Numbered from the stretch's first letter, positions 48,801 to 58,555 are shown. The stretch: DNA of 64,000 nt from Chroogloeocystis siderophila 5.2 s.c.1 (GCF_001904655.1 NZ_MRCC01000010.1:153001-217000); one strand, 5' to 3'. Notes: generated by a model from the letters alone, not told the origin. A program made the numbers and translations.

Positions 48801-49445
48801 TACGTCAAAACAAGAAATATAGTGCGAATCGTTGGTCGCAATAAATTTAATGCCTAATTCCCGTGCGATTTTAACGATTTCAACATTAACTATTCGGTCT
48901 TCTTGCGAACCGTGGTCTTGAATTTCGAGGTAATAATCGTCACCAAAGATATCTTTATATTCTTGTGCGACTTTCCGCGCGATATCTAATCGACCTTGCA
49001 GAATTGCTTGCGGAACTTCTCCACCTAAACAAGCACTGGTAACGATTAATCCTTCATGGTATTCTTTTAATAGTTCTTTATTGACACAAGGACGCGAAAA
49101 AATACCTTTCCCTTGAACACCTTTCAAGTGCGAAATTGTTGTTAATTTAACAAGATTTTTGTAACCTTTTGTATTTTTTGCTAAAACAACTTGGTGATAG
49201 CGAGGACGACGCTTCTTCTCCTCAATATCTCCATTAATGACATACATTTCGTTGCCGATAATTGGCTTAACATTCTTGTTCCGGCAAACTTTAATCAGTT
49301 CGATTGCACCATACATGACACCGTGATCAGTAAGTGCGATCGCTTTCATTCCTAACTCATTGGCTCGTTCAATAAGTGCCGGTATTTGACTTGCACCGTC
49401 GAGTAAGCTGTAATCACTATGAATATGTAAACCAACAAAAGACAT
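45885..49445 (-). CDS. dnaE: DNA polymerase III subunit alpha, unsplit
   Basis: An 1186-residue replicative polymerase. It opens with the PHP domain ([14 protein letters not shown]). The polymerase catalytic acidic motif is [16 protein letters not shown], with [17 protein letters not shown] upstream. The C-terminal OB/tau-binding part ends [11 protein letters not shown]. The [17 protein letters not shown] junction, where many cyanobacteria carry a split DnaE intein, is continuous here. The length is close to that of a complete DnaE. It stands alone between gene-poor regions and acts in the replisome with the beta clamp. Confidence 0.96.
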   Translation of the reverse strand: MSFVGLHIHSDYSLLDGASQIPALIERANELGMKAIALTDHGVMYGAIELIKVCRNKNVKPIIGNEMYVINGDIEEKKRRPRYHQVVLAKNTKGYKNLVKLTTISHLKGVQGKGIFSRPCVNKELLKEYHEGLIVTSACLGGEVPQAILQGRLDIARKVAQEYKDIFGDDYYLEIQDHGSQEDRIVNVEIVKIARELGIKFIATNDSHYISCFDVEAHDALLCIQTGKLIAEDNRMRYSGTEYLKSAEEMSQLFRDHLTDDVIQEAIATTVEIADKVEPYHIMGEPRIPNYPVPAGHTADTFLEEVVWEGMLDRLRKRSRSEIEPIYKERLDYELKMIQQMGFSTYFLVVWDYIKYARDNQIPVGPGRGSAAGSLVAYALKITNIDPVHHGLLFERFLNPERKSMPDIDTDFCIERRDEVIQYVTRKYGTERVAQIITFNRLTSKAVLKDVARVLDIPYGEADRMAKLIPVVRGKPTKLSVMISDATPAPEFKEKYENDPKVRHWVDMAIRIEGTNKTFGVHAAGVVISSEPLDEIVPLQKNNDGSVITQYFMEDLESLGLLKMDFLGLKNLTLIQKTVELIKQNQNIEIDPDYLPLEERKVQKILAKGEVKKMPQEVEKTYKVLEEGELEGIFQLESSGMRQIVRDLKPSCIEDISSILALYRPGPLDAGLIPKFINRKHGREEIEYIHPLLEPILNETYAVLVYQEQIMKMAQDLAGYSLGQADLLRRAMGKKKVSEMQKHREAFVDGAAKNGVRKQVAEELFDQMVKFAEYCFNKSHSTAYGYVTYQTAYLKANYPVEYMAALLTANSGDTDKIQKYLSTCLNMNIQIEPPDINRSGVDFTPVAGKILFGLSAVRNVGQNAIASILEARDKKGEFQSLADLCDRVDLRAVNRRTLEALIHCGAFDKLDANRQQLIADLDLVIDWAQSRAKDRASGQVNLFDWSGIANNNNNTNYELAPKAPPVADYPPMEKLRWEKELLGFYVSDHPLKSLRSRTRLLSPINLSQLGDQRDNTLLCAVAMLTNIKPVVTKKGDRMAILQIEDLTGQTEAVVFPKAYERIGASLEADARMVVWGKVDRRDDQIQLIVEDAEPIETVQLVMVELDPQQAATLDYQHRLKSILQEQLGEKDKAKIPVLASVKLGDRSQLVRFGRQFWVQNSQATVEMLKTASFSAYTQPIASQQHS

Positions 49446-49473
49446 AACCTTTATAATATTTATAATAAGAGAA

Positions 49474-49714
49474 TTAAATAACTAAGATCCAAGCCACCTG
49501 AAACAATTTCCTTACAGTTAAGTTTTCTGGCAAAATTTCACCATCTTCTACTGCTGATTCTACTAAAAGTTCTAAAACTTCTTGAGCATTTTTTTAGCGC
49601 TTCTTCATAGGTGTCTCTGTAAGTGACTGGCTACATAACATCTTTAAATTCAGGTAATATTATAACAAAACATTGATTCTCGTCCGACCACTAAATAATA
49701 ATAGTGTATTTCAT
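49474..49714 (-). pseudogene. hicB-like antitoxin relic
   Basis: Translation from the ATG at 49714 reads MKYTIII, stop, WSDENQCFVIILPEFKDVM, stop, PVTYRDTYEEAL. After a frameshift in a seven-A run it continues AQEVLELLVESAVEDGEILP to a stop at 49474. This is the HicB partial-RNaseH-fold antitoxin pattern with two in-frame stops and one frameshift. It follows a hicA relic at 49743-49931, preserving the native hicA-hicB order. Confidence 0.6.
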
Positions 49715-49742
49715 TCTTCTACCTCCTTTTCACTTATTTGTT

Positions 49743-49931
49743 TTAATTAATTGCTTGAGCAACTTGTTTGTCTAAATATCTTTTTGCATCATCGCTATCT
49801 TTACCCACTATAATTATTGATTGAGATAATTGTGAATATATCCACTTAATATGGCTACTTTGCAGGTTTGTTTGTAAACCCTGCTTTTAACAATATTGTT
49901 TTTATTTCTCTAATTTTCTTGGGTATATCAT
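49743..49931 (-). pseudogene. hicA-like mRNA interferase relic
   Basis: The minus strand reads IPKKIREIKTILLKAGFTNK PAK, two stops, then after a shift GKDSDDAKRYLDKQVAQAIN and a terminal stop. This matches the HicA dsRBD-like toxin ends (KKIRELKRMLLKAGF and ISGKDGDDAK...KQV). The catalytic His region is destroyed. The ATG at 49931 is out of frame with the body. Confidence 0.55.
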
Positions 49932-49939
49932 GTAGCCTT

Positions 49940-50372
49940 CTAATTTTTGGCTAATCCAGCACCCAAGTATACTGTTTCTAAAGGAGTTTCTTGAATTCCA
50001 TCTTCCATCCTTTGCAATCGATAAGCTTTTGCATAAGGACGAGAACTAAAAATCGGCTCTAGTCTATTTTCAATAAAATGCAGCGCCACGCCATCATCTG
50101 CGGCATATCCATCACTAATTTTTCCTGCTGATAGTAAACGATGGTAAGCAGGTCTTCTTTCTAATTCTCCATCATAATGCGGGCAATTGCTACGCTGAAG
50201 CCAGCCAAGACAAGGTAACACGGTTAATTCTCCAGGAAGCGAATCAGTAACTCCTTGCTCAAACCAGCAAATCGAACCTGTACTTAAGCCAGCAAGGATA
50301 ACACCACTTTCCCATACTTCTTTGAGGATTTTGTCAAGTTCCCATTGAGAAACCACCACTGCCCATTGCTAT
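49940..50372 (-). pseudogene. peptidase E (S51) gene with large internal deletion
   Basis: Codons from 50372 read IAMGSGGFSMG, the usual first strand of a peptidase E (IIALGGGGFSM). They are followed at once, in another frame, by WELDKILKEVWESGVILAGL and the rest of the enzyme to the stop at 49940. The piece that should link them, roughly 90 residues, is missing. The serine nucleophile elbow GLSTGS is retained in place of the usual GLSAGS, and the downstream text SNCPHYDGE and RRPAYHRLL is intact. It joins the hicA and hicB relics as the third dead gene here. Confidence 0.65.
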
Positions 50373-50413
50373 AATTTATCGGCGTGACATGATGGTCGAT
50401 CACCCCACGTAAA

Positions 50414-51055
50414 TCACAACTGTTGCACCCAGACGCGAAAAGCCTTAACGGCGGCGTTTCTTCCCTGAATTTTACTTTCGGCAACGTATTGGGGAATGAC
50501 TTCTATAATTGGTAGGTTAGGAAAAATCTGACTTTGGTTCGTTGCAACATACTGGTGATTTTGCAGTAAGTATATTTGTAGCGATCGTCCATCATAAATC
50601 CATAATTCAGGAACGCCTAAAGCTTCATAGCTACTTTTCTTGATTTCGGAAGCACTTGTAATATCAATTTCAATTGCTAAGTCAGGCGGTGGATCGAAGT
50701 TAGCATCAATTTTACTTTTACCTCTAATTGCTGCTTCATGTTGAATATAAAAGCAAGCACCAGGTTCTACACTACTTGCCATATCCCGACGTTTAAAGGT
50801 AGTAGAACCTAGGGGAGTAAATTCTATCGCTTGTTCTTCAAGTAATATTTTTACTAGATCTCCGATAATTTCCTTTCCTCTTTCATGTTCAGCCAGTGGT
50901 ACCATAATCTCTAGTATTCCTTTGTAGTAGGCAAGTCGGGAGGCACGCGAGTTACCTAGCTCATCCAGAATTTGCTCAAACTCACTCCAGCTAATATTTC
51001 GTAGTAGGACTTTTTGCCCTGGCTTCACATCTAGCTGATTCAGTTGTAGTTGCAT
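50414..51055 (-). CDS. Uma2 family endonuclease
   Basis: A 213-residue PD-(D/E)XK-fold protein of the Uma2 family, very abundant in cyanobacteria. Conserved parts include YYKGILEIMVPLAEHERGKE, FTPLGSTTFKRRDM, and the acidic core PPPDLAIEIDITSASEIKK with the putative catalytic Asp and Glu residues, then GVPELWIYDGRSLQIY. Members are usually listed as predicted endonucleases, but the biological role is not known. A CCTCC complement (GGAGG) lies just before the ATG at 51055. It lies 18 bp after the alpha/beta hydrolase gene in the same direction. Confidence 0.85.
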   Translation of the reverse strand: MQLQLNQLDVKPGQKVLLRNISWSEFEQILDELGNSRASRLAYYKGILEIMVPLAEHERGKEIIGDLVKILLEEQAIEFTPLGSTTFKRRDMASSVEPGACFYIQHEAAIRGKSKIDANFDPPPDLAIEIDITSASEIKKSSYEALGVPELWIYDGRSLQIYLLQNHQYVATNQSQIFPNLPIIEVIPQYVAESKIQGRNAAVKAFRVWVQQL

Positions 51056-51073
51056 TTTTTACCTCCATATGTT

Positions 51074-51955
51074 TCAGCGTTCCGCCATCTGTTGAATTGA
51101 GACTTGTCGAACAAAGTTTTGCACGACTTGAAAATATTTAGAACCTGCAACTTCTGCGACATTATTGTGTCCCGCACCAGGAATTAAAATTAATTGCTTC
51201 GGTTCGGGTGCAGCGGCGTAGAGTTGTTCGCTCATTTGCGCGGGAACTTGCCAATCCGCAGTTCCATGAATGAATAGAACAGGGATTTGTAGTGCGGGTA
51301 CTTTACTAATTGAGTCGAAGCGTTGACGTAAGATCAAATCAACGGGAAAGATGCGGTAGGCACGTTGGAAATCGATCATGGCACGAATCGAAGTAAACGA
51401 ACTTTCGACAATTAATCCGGCAGCGTTGGGCTGTTGTAGTGCTAAGTGAATTGCGATCGCACCCCCTAAAGAATGCCCATAAATAAAAATCTGACTCGGA
51501 TCAATTCGTCGTTGATTAACGAGATAATCCCACGCTACCGCAGCATCTTGGTAAACAGTTGCTTCTGAAGGAAAAGCCCCTTCACTACGACCATAGCCGC
51601 GATAATCGATGAGGAGTACTGAAAAACCCATCTGGTGAAACCGATGGGCGTGAGCAACATTTGCACCAATATTGATACCATTGCCGTGTAGATAGAGTAG
51701 AACTCTTCCGTTAGATTGAGTCGCAGGAATCCACCAGCCGTGAATGTGTTCAGTTTTCCCTGCGGTTGTAGTGACAGGTAGCCATACTTCCTGGTAGCGG
51801 AGATTAAAAAACTCTGGTGTCGTTTGAATAACGGGTGAAGGAAAAAAAATGAAGCGAGTTTGCTGGAAAAACAGATATACGCTGATCCCGATATAAAAAA
51901 GTGCAGCAATTAGCCCAGCACTCAGCAGCCACCTCAATGATAATTTGTTGAGCAT
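51074..51955 (-). CDS. membrane-anchored alpha/beta hydrolase
   Basis: A 293-residue serine hydrolase. The N terminus (LLSAGLIAALFYIGISVYLF) is a membrane anchor or uncleaved signal, so the enzyme probably faces the periplasm. The oxyanion loop LYLHGNGINIG, the nucleophile elbow YGHSLGG, and the Asp and His motifs LFIHGTADWQVP and GAGHNN complete the triad. The ATG at 51955 was chosen because AGAAGGA sits 5 bp upstream; the frame extends to 51985. It resembles the BEM46/ABHD-like hydrolases; the substrate is unknown. Confidence 0.85.
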   Translation of the reverse strand: MLNKLSLRWLLSAGLIAALFYIGISVYLFFQQTRFIFFPSPVIQTTPEFFNLRYQEVWLPVTTTAGKTEHIHGWWIPATQSNGRVLLYLHGNGINIGANVAHAHRFHQMGFSVLLIDYRGYGRSEGAFPSEATVYQDAAVAWDYLVNQRRIDPSQIFIYGHSLGGAIAIHLALQQPNAAGLIVESSFTSIRAMIDFQRAYRIFPVDLILRQRFDSISKVPALQIPVLFIHGTADWQVPAQMSEQLYAAAPEPKQLILIPGAGHNNVAEVAGSKYFQVVQNFVRQVSIQQMAER

Positions 51956-52035
51956 GGATATCCTTCTAAGCATGTACGGATGCACAACTTTATGATAAAA
52001 ACTCCAAGCTGCGCATCACTATACTGACGTTCTGG

Positions 52036-53487
52036 CTATGTTAACTTCGGAGTCTTTTTATGCCATTCTGTTGCCTGTTCATAAGCATACGCGACTTGAA
52101 ATAGCAAATCTTCGCGCAATACGTCGCCAATCAACTGCAATCCGATCGGTAAACCTTTATCATCAAAACCACAAGGAATACTCATTCCTGGTAAACCAGC
52201 CAGATTGACGGTGATTGTCATCAAGTCAGTTAAATACATACTCAGGGGATCGTCCGTCTTTTCTCCCGCCTTAAATGCGGTTGTTGGTACAGTCGGACAT
52301 ACCAAAACATCAACATTGGCAAACGCGTTTTCAAAGTCTTGCTTAATCAGCGTGCGGACTTTTTGCGCCTTTAAATAATACGCATCGTAGTAACCCGCCG
52401 ACAGCGTGTAAGTTCCTACCATAATCCGTCGTTTGACTTCGGTTCCAAAACCAGCAGCACGAGTCCGGTTATACATCGACAGGAGATTTTCGGCATCTGG
52501 CGTGCGGAAGCCGTATTTCACACCGTCGTAACGCGCTAAGTTTGCCGAAGCTTCCGAAGGCGCAATGATGTAATACGTTGGTAGCCCGTAGCGAAAACGA
52601 GGACAGGAAATTTCTTGAACTTCTGCGCCTAAATCCTTTAGTTGTTCAATCGCTTTGGTGACAGCTTGTTCGACAGCAGGATCTAAGCCCTCACCAAACG
52701 TTTCTTTGATAATGCCAATGCGGAGGTTCTTAATGTCGGGTTTGAGCAATTGCGTATAGTCTGGGACTTCAACTTTAAGACTCGTCGAATCTTTGGGATC
52801 GTATCCAGCGATCGCACCCAGTAAAATTGCGGCATCTTCTACGGTACGCCCAAATGGTCCAATTTGATCCAACGATGAAGCAAACGCGACTAAACCGTAA
52901 CGCGAAACTAACCCGTAAGTCGGTTTCATGCCAACAACGCCACAAAACGACGCAGGTTGACGAATCGAACCGCCAGTATCAGAACCTAGGGCGACAACAC
53001 ATTCTTGCGCTGCTACCGCCGCCGCCGAACCACCAGAAGAACCACCAGGGACTCGTTCTAAATCCCAAGGATTGGCAGTGACTTGAAATGCTGAATTTTC
53101 TGTAGAACTTCCCATTGCGAATTCATCTAAATTCGTTTTGCCCACCATGACAGTACCTGCATCGGCTAGCTTTTGCGTCACGGTTGATTCGTACGGTGGT
53201 ACAAAGTTCTCCAAAATTTTAGAAGCACACGTTGTCCGAATTCCCTTGGTACACATATTGTCTTTGATGCCAATCGGAATTCCTGCGAGTAGCCCTATTT
53301 CCTCTCCCGCAGCGATTTTGGCATCCACTGCTTGCGCCTGTGCTAGCGCTGTATCTGCTGTCACCGATAAGAAACTATGTAATTTCGGCTCTAACGTTGC
53401 GATGCGCTGCAAGGCTTCTTGAGTAATTTCAACCGCAGAGCGTTCTTTGCTCACCAGTTGTTGGTGCAACTCGCGGATGGATGCCAT
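52036..53487 (-). CDS. gatA: aspartyl/glutamyl-tRNA(Asn/Gln) amidotransferase subunit A
   Basis: A 483-residue amidase-signature enzyme. The Ser-cisSer-Lys triad is Lys75 (IGIKDN), Ser150 (PGGSSGGS) and Ser174 ([16 protein letters not shown]), spaced as in characterised GatA. It releases ammonia from glutamine for transamidation of Glu-tRNA(Gln) and Asp-tRNA(Asn) within the cytoplasmic GatCAB complex. Its length matches the family. gatB and gatC are not nearby, as is usual for cyanobacteria with scattered gat genes. Confidence 0.95.
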   Translation of the reverse strand: MASIRELHQQLVSKERSAVEITQEALQRIATLEPKLHSFLSVTADTALAQAQAVDAKIAAGEEIGLLAGIPIGIKDNMCTKGIRTTCASKILENFVPPYESTVTQKLADAGTVMVGKTNLDEFAMGSSTENSAFQVTANPWDLERVPGGSSGGSAAAVAAQECVVALGSDTGGSIRQPASFCGVVGMKPTYGLVSRYGLVAFASSLDQIGPFGRTVEDAAILLGAIAGYDPKDSTSLKVEVPDYTQLLKPDIKNLRIGIIKETFGEGLDPAVEQAVTKAIEQLKDLGAEVQEISCPRFRYGLPTYYIIAPSEASANLARYDGVKYGFRTPDAENLLSMYNRTRAAGFGTEVKRRIMVGTYTLSAGYYDAYYLKAQKVRTLIKQDFENAFANVDVLVCPTVPTTAFKAGEKTDDPLSMYLTDLMTITVNLAGLPGMSIPCGFDDKGLPIGLQLIGDVLREDLLFQVAYAYEQATEWHKKTPKLT

Positions 53488-53638
53488 TGTTTGCTCCTTT
53501 GACTTGTAATCCAGATTATTTAGTTTAATTCAGGACTTACGTAAAAAGTGACTCAAATTCTTGTTTTGCTTGGTAATGATTTCTTTTACCAATTACCATT
53601 TCCCACTAGCAACATAAGTCTTATAGTAAAAATATACT

Positions 53639-54505
53639 ATGGCTTATTTTTATCGAGTGTCTTTACCTCAAACTACTCACCCTGTCAAGCTCAACGTTCA
53701 TATTCAAGGACACGGCTTTCCGATCCTTTGCTTACACGGTCATCCAGGCTCAGGGCGTAGTCTATCGGTGTTTACGAACCATTTATCGCAGCGTTTCCGT
53801 ACGATCGCCCCCGATTTACGCGGCTATGGTAGCAGTCGCACACAACAAAATTTTACAATGAACGATCACTTGCTCGACTTAGAAGCACTGATAGATAGCT
53901 TGAAAATTCAGCGCTGCTTATTCCTCGGCTGGTCGTTGGGCGGAATTTTGGCGATGGAACTCGCGCTTAAATTGCCTGATCGCGTCAGCGGGTTAATCCT
54001 CGTTGCCACCGCAGCGCGTCCCAGAGGGAATCATCCGCCGATTAGCTGGCAAGATAATGTGTATACTGGTGTAGCATCTATTCTGAATTGGTTACAACCG
54101 AGTTGGCAGTGGAATATTGAGACTTTTGGCAAGCGATCGCTCTATCGCTACCTCATTCAACAACATTCACCAACCGCCTATCGCTATCTTGCTACTGACG
54201 CGATCGCTGCGTACCTGCAAACTTCTGCGGCTGCACAACGCGCGTTGAATACAGCGCTGCGATCAGGTTATAATCGCCTCGCCGATTTACACAAGATTAC
54301 GTGTCCGAGCTTGATGCTCGCCGGAGCAAGCGATCGCCATATCACTGCTGAATCAAGTCACGAAACGGCTCGGTACTTGAAAAACTGTCAATGGCAATGC
54401 TATGCCAATACCGCGCATCTTTTCCCTTGGGAAATTCCCCAGATGGTGTTACGCGATATTGACGCGTGGATAGCTCAATATCCAGAAGTCGTTGAGGAAG
54501 AGTGA
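53639..54505 (+). CDS. alpha/beta hydrolase
   Basis: A 288-residue soluble hydrolase. The HGHPGSGRS oxyanion loop, DLRGYGSS strand, nucleophile elbow GWSLGG, SLMLAGASDRHI with the acid, and TAHLFPWE with the catalytic His are all present. It has no signal peptide. It is related to haloalkane dehalogenase/esterase-like hydrolases of the proline-iminopeptidase or epoxide-hydrolase group; the substrate cannot be predicted. It is divergent from gatA with about 150 bp between the two starts. Confidence 0.85.
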   Translation: MAYFYRVSLPQTTHPVKLNVHIQGHGFPILCLHGHPGSGRSLSVFTNHLSQRFRTIAPDLRGYGSSRTQQNFTMNDHLLDLEALIDSLKIQRCLFLGWSLGGILAMELALKLPDRVSGLILVATAARPRGNHPPISWQDNVYTGVASILNWLQPSWQWNIETFGKRSLYRYLIQQHSPTAYRYLATDAIAAYLQTSAAAQRALNTALRSGYNRLADLHKITCPSLMLAGASDRHITAESSHETARYLKNCQWQCYANTAHLFPWEIPQMVLRDIDAWIAQYPEVVEEE

Positions 54506-54540
54506 GTCGTTAGAGGTAGTGACTAGTACTTAGTAAACTA

Positions 54541-54568
54541 ATCACCCTAAACCCTGACCCCTGACCTC
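54541..54568. repeat. short tandem heptanucleotide repeat (four units)
   Basis: ATCACCC, TAAACCC, TGACCCC and TGACCTC lie head to tail in the 73-bp gap after the hydrolase gene. The unit is the same heptamer as at 242-269 and 890-917. Confidence 0.6.
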
Positions 54569-54578
54569 TACATAGCTT

Positions 54579-54896
54579 CTACATCTGACCGCTAAATATG
54601 GGTGTGGCTTTAGGCTGCACAACTCCCAAGTCGTCAGCAACCGTTAAATTCTTGGGTTTGCAACGCTTGACTTTTACAATGATTCCTTGCGCACCTTCTT
54701 GCTCTAAATCCTCAATATATCCAGCCTTGGCAGCGTTTGCTTCTTTAACGCTCAAGAAAGGACCGAAGTAGTACGTGCAGCGCGGATTTTGTGTAACAAT
54801 TTCTACCCACCAAGCCCAGCCAAAGCTGTGAAAGAGATTAGTTAAAACTTCTTTAAAACTATCCCAAAATGTTTTCATATTTGCTGTTTTGTCCAT
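54579..54896 (-). CDS. DUF1816 domain-containing protein
   Basis: A 105-residue protein of the cyanobacterial DUF1816 family. The core is AWWVEIVTQNPRCTYYFGPF, then SVKEANAAKAGYIEDLEQEG and IVKVKRCKPKNLTV. Related proteins occur in the region of CpcD-like linker fragments, but no function has been shown. Two possible starts exist, MDKTANMK at 54896 and the Met six codons on (54878); the family usually starts near the latter. It is convergent with the hydrolase gene and close to the repeat. Confidence 0.8.
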   Translation of the reverse strand: MDKTANMKTFWDSFKEVLTNLFHSFGWAWWVEIVTQNPRCTYYFGPFLSVKEANAAKAGYIEDLEQEGAQGIIVKVKRCKPKNLTVADDLGVVQPKATPIFSGQM

Positions 54897-54982
54897 TGGT
54901 TACAGATGTGACGCGGTCTGCTACTGCTTCTAAATACTTCACACTTTGTTATACTCTGTTACGCTTCTTTTTTCAAATTATC

Positions 54983-55924
54983 TTATTTTAATTTTTCTAA
55001 ATGAAGCATATTTAACCAACGTTGGCGAAAAATTTCATACAAAGCCATTCCGGCTGCGACTGAGGCATTTAAGCTAGGAGTATCACCCAAAAGTGGAATT
55101 GACACTAACACGTCACAGCAACGTTGTGTTAACAAGCTCAAGCCCTCACCCTCAGCACCAATCACTAACACTACTGATCCTGTAAATTGGACTGTATGCA
55201 GCGGTTGGCTTGCGGTTGCGGCTGTACCATAAATCCAAAATCCTGCCTCCTTGAGTTCTTCTAAAGCACGGCTGAAGTTAACTACTCTGGCGACAGGGAT
55301 TTTTTCCAAAGCACCAGCGGCGGCTTTCATAACACTCGATGTAATTCCGACTGCTCGTCTTTGCGGGATGACAAGCCCTTGCGCTCCAATCGCTTCAGCC
55401 GTCCGAATAATTGCTCCCAAATTGTGGGGATCGGTAATACCTTCAGCTGCCACAATAACAGGTGATTCGGCGATCGCTTTTGCTCGCTCAATTAATTCAC
55501 CAAGATCGCTATACGCATATGGGGCAATTTGTGCAGCGATCCCTTGGTGATTTGCATGATGCGTGATTTGATCTAAACGCTTAGGTTCAACTTCATCGAT
55601 AACTGTTCCTTTTTCTTTTGCTTGTGAAATCAAAGAATGAAAGCGGGGATCGTAGCGCAATCGCGAAGTAATCCAAATTCGATTTAAATGTCTTTGACTC
55701 TCCAAAGCAGCTAGAACAGGGTGACGACCGTAAATGAGATCGTTGTCTTCTGTTAAATTTTGTAAATTTGTGTTACTAACAGCATGATTCACTGTAGGTC
55801 TTGCTCGTGCAGTGCGACCCTGATTGGGAGATTTGAGCAAAGGTTTAGAGCTTTCTCTAATTTTGACTGGCTTATCGCGCTTTGCCCCGCCCGTAGATCT
55901 AAATTTTTGTGGTTTGTTAGCCAT
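54983..55924 (-). CDS. rlmB: 23S rRNA (guanosine(2251)-2'-O)-methyltransferase
   Basis: A 313-residue SpoU-family (SPOUT) enzyme. A basic, disordered N terminus of about 60 residues is followed by the L30e-like RNA-binding domain ([20 protein letters not shown]). The knotted methyltransferase domain has motif 1 [16 protein letters not shown], motif 2 [12 protein letters not shown] and motif 3 [20 protein letters not shown]. It modifies the ribose of G2251 in the peptidyl-transferase centre. The mrnC gene lies about 94 bp upstream in the same direction, so both RNA-modification genes may form one unit. Confidence 0.92.
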   Translation of the reverse strand: MANKPQKFRSTGGAKRDKPVKIRESSKPLLKSPNQGRTARARPTVNHAVSNTNLQNLTEDNDLIYGRHPVLAALESQRHLNRIWITSRLRYDPRFHSLISQAKEKGTVIDEVEPKRLDQITHHANHQGIAAQIAPYAYSDLGELIERAKAIAESPVIVAAEGITDPHNLGAIIRTAEAIGAQGLVIPQRRAVGITSSVMKAAAGALEKIPVARVVNFSRALEELKEAGFWIYGTAATASQPLHTVQFTGSVVLVIGAEGEGLSLLTQRCCDVLVSIPLLGDTPSLNASVAAGMALYEIFRQRWLNMLHLEKLK

Positions 55925-56018
55925 TTATATAGTTGAAGTGTTAAATTCTTTTGGGCATCCCTACTCCTCGAATCTAACTGAGAATTCCAGCTATTTCGGT
56001 ATAGAAAGACAATTTTCA

Positions 56019-56495
56019 TCACTCATTTTGATTTTGCTCAAAGTCTAGCTTGTGTAATAACTGAGCCAAACGCTGACAGTCAGTGAGAAATAGGTAGCCG
56101 ACTAAGGTTTCTAAACTCGATGCTTGTTGATAAATTTCTGGTTCGATACGCTTTGGCGGCTTCGTTGTCGCATTCCGACCACGACGGACTATATCTAATT
56201 CAGTACTGGTAAGGTAAGGAGTGAGCGATCGCAAATGTGATGCTTGTGCTTCTGCTCTTACCTGTGCCACTACTAATCGATGATAAACCTGCGATCGCTT
56301 TGGTGGCAGTAAGTAATAACGCCTAATGTAAAGCTCATAAACTGCATCTCCTAAATATGCCAAAGCGCTTGGAGAAGCTTGCTGTAGCTGTAATAAATCT
56401 TCAGCCAAGGTTGGTAGCAGCTGCTCTAACTTAAGAGTTAGTTCGTCTTCTATTATAAATGAGCGATCAAGTAGTTCTTCCTCCTTTGAGTTCAC
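56019..56495 (-). CDS. mrnC: Mini-ribonuclease 3
   Basis: A 158-residue RNase III catalytic domain without a dsRNA-binding domain, which is the definition of Mini-III. The catalytic signature is ALAYLGDAVYELYIRRYYL with Asp50. The second catalytic region is SSLETLVGYLFLTD, and RRGRNATTKPPKRI is the conserved basic strip. It matures 23S rRNA in bacteria with this enzyme. It precedes rlmB, so two rRNA-processing genes lie side by side. A weak hairpin lies within the 415 bp upstream. Confidence 0.92.
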   Translation of the reverse strand: MNSKEEELLDRSFIIEDELTLKLEQLLPTLAEDLLQLQQASPSALAYLGDAVYELYIRRYYLLPPKRSQVYHRLVVAQVRAEAQASHLRSLTPYLTSTELDIVRRGRNATTKPPKRIEPEIYQQASSLETLVGYLFLTDCQRLAQLLHKLDFEQNQNE

Positions 56496-56910
56496 AATTG
56501 AGATGATCCTTCTATCTAGATTGATGGTGAGAAAATAAATTTTGCCGTTACGAATTTAGTAAAACTACCCATTTCGGTTTTGGTAGCTTCTTATTATCCT
56601 CGATCCCCACATCCAAATAAATGAAGGTAATAGTAATTAGCTGCTAGTTAGCGCTCATTCTTAAAGATATAGATAGGTGCTTTCAACAGACTTGCACGAA
56701 TGCTGAAATAGCTTCGCACGCTTTAATATCAGCGCTTTAACTAAAGTCGGGGCTACCCAAACCAAGTGCGCACAGCAACGGAAGCGGATACAGTTTATTG
56801 AGCAGCGAATTCATTCACCCAGCTTTAATAAACATTTTTCTATAAACAAAAATCAAGCTACCCAGATGATGCAACCGGATAGCTATATTAGCCTTGTTTC
56901 TGTCGCCAGA
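56496..56910. other. 415-bp intergenic region between mrnC and a STAS gene
   Basis: No ORF or RNA gene was recognised. The text around 56711-56760 (TTTAATATCAGCGCTTTAAC, then TAAAGTCGGGGCTAC) looks like dispersed intergenic repeat debris. A small dyad, CTACC...GGTAG, lies near 56566-56588. Confidence 0.4.
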
Positions 56911-57249
56911 TCATGACTGTTTAACGTTTTCTAGCGCGGCTTCGACTGAAGGACGCAGTGAGAGAAACTGCTCTAACCGAACTAGCTTAACTGTTTGAGT
57001 CACGCGGGCGTTAGTCACGATTTGTGAAGTGCCACCAGCATTTTGTGCTTGTTTTGCAAGTTGCACCAGTGCCCCTAGACCTGAGCTATCAACAAAGTCG
57101 ATTTGAGAAAGATCCAAAATAATATTTTTTGGTCCTTCATCGATACATTTGCCAATTACCTTACGAAAGGTTGGTTCAGAAAAAGCATCTAACAACCCTG
57201 TAAATCGAAACAACTGATAATTGTCCCGCACTTCACGGGTTCCTCTCAA
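56911..57249 (-). CDS. STAS-domain anti-sigma factor antagonist
   Basis: At least 112 residues of a SpoIIAA-like STAS domain. The phosphorylation loop is DFVDSSGLGALVQL (Ser55/Ser56 counting from the TTG at 57249). It is a distinct paralogue of the one at 6070-6393. The start is uncertain: no ATG is in frame before the stop at 57295-57297. A strong GGAGG at 57285-57289 lies 5 nt before an in-frame ATT (57279-57277), which would give IAEPLNITVSLRG, whereas the TTG at 57249 has no Shine-Dalgarno. It stands alone upstream of carA's 3' end. Confidence 0.82.
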   Translation of the reverse strand: MRGTREVRDNYQLFRFTGLLDAFSEPTFRKVIGKCIDEGPKNIILDLSQIDFVDSSGLGALVQLAKQAQNAGGTSQIVTNARVTQTVKLVRLEQFLSLRPSVEAALENVKQS

Positions 57250-57382
57250 ACTAACCGTGATATTTAGTGGCTCAGCAATAATACCCTCCTCTTGCTACGC
57301 TAACTAAGATGTTTAAAGTCGAGGCTCAAGTATAGAGTGTTTTTGGAGATCTTGTCTACTATCATGAGACAGAAATTGAGGA

Positions 57383-58555
57383 TTAAAAAAGACTAATGCT
57401 TTGTCGCTGATCCTGTTTAGCTTCGCGCATCAATTGTACAAACTGCTCAAATAAATAATCCGCGTCATGAGGACCAGGGCTAGCTTCTGGGTGATACTGC
57501 ACTGAAAATAGAGGTAGTGATTTATGTCGCAGCCCTGCAACCGTCGAATCGTTGAGATTGAGGTGGGTAATCTCAATATCCGCATCTGGTAAGGAATTGG
57601 CATCGATCGCAAAACTGTGGTTTTGACTCGTGATTTCGACTCGCTGCTTTGAACCAGCGGGTTGGTTAAGACCGCGATGCCCAAACTTAAGCTTAAAGGT
57701 TTCTGCGCCTAGCGCGTGACCTAAAATTTGATGTCCCATACAAATGCCAAACATTGGCTTTTGACTCGCTAGGAGTGCTTTGGTTGTTTCGATTCCTTCG
57801 GTAACGGGTGCGGGGTCACCAGGACCATTAGAGAGAAAAATTCCATCAGGGTTGTATTTGAGAATTTCTTCAGGAGGAGTGTTGACAGGAACAACAATGA
57901 TCCGACAGCCATAACTCGCTAGGCGGCGAAGAATGTTACGCTTCACCCCAAAGTCAATCGCAACAACCGTCAAAGGTTCTGCGGTATTTTCTTGATTAAC
58001 GGGCTTAAATTCCCAAATCGCGGTTGTGGGGTCTGACCATTCGTAAACCTTAGCAGTTGTTACTTCACGCACTAAATTCAAGCCTTTCATGCTAGGCGCT
58101 GTGATGACTTGCTCTAGTAACTCAGCTTCGTCAAGAATTTCGGTGGAAATTCCGCCATTCATAGCACCTAAAGCCCGAATTTTACGAGTGAGCGCGCGAG
58201 TATCAATTCCATAAATGCCAGGAACGTTGTGCTGTGTGAGGTAATCTGGCAAGCTAGCTGTAGAACGCCAATTGCTCGGTTTGTAGCAGATGTTGCGCGT
58301 TACTGCACCTCGGATTTGCGGCTTATGCGATTCTTCATCGTCGGGATTTACGCCTGTGTTACCGAGTTCAGGATAGGTAAAGACAACAATTTGTCCGTAA
58401 TAACTGGGGTCTGTTAAGACTTCTTGATAGCCTGTCATGCCAGTATTGAAAACAACTTCCCCAATAGTGGTTCCGGTAGCGCCGAACGAAAAACCACGAT
58501 AAGCAGTTCCATCTGCAAGGACAAGCAGCGCTGGTTTAGCGTCAAATAGGGACAT
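57383..58555 (-). CDS. carA: carbamoyl-phosphate synthase small subunit
   Basis: A 390-residue glutamine amidotransferase subunit. The N-terminal domain ([38 protein letters not shown]) is followed by a class I amidotransferase domain. Its catalytic Cys lies in [11 protein letters not shown] and the His/Glu pair in [15 protein letters not shown]. With CarB it makes carbamoyl phosphate for arginine and pyrimidine synthesis. The ATG at 58555 is used rather than a TTG two codons earlier. carB is not adjacent. Confidence 0.95.
   Translation of the reverse strand: MSLFDAKPALLVLADGTAYRGFSFGATGTTIGEVVFNTGMTGYQEVLTDPSYYGQIVVFTYPELGNTGVNPDDEESHKPQIRGAVTRNICYKPSNWRSTASLPDYLTQHNVPGIYGIDTRALTRKIRALGAMNGGISTEILDEAELLEQVITAPSMKGLNLVREVTTAKVYEWSDPTTAIWEFKPVNQENTAEPLTVVAIDFGVKRNILRRLASYGCRIIVVPVNTPPEEILKYNPDGIFLSNGPGDPAPVTEGIETTKALLASQKPMFGICMGHQILGHALGAETFKLKFGHRGLNQPAGSKQRVEITSQNHSFAIDANSLPDADIEITHLNLNDSTVAGLRHKSLPLFSVQYHPEASPGPHDADYLFEQFVQLMREAKQDQRQSISLF

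Noticed and set aside
50284..50484. ORF of 66 codons overlapping Uma2 and the peptidase E relic
   Set aside because: Out of frame with both and without a start signal; it is a by-product of the overlap.
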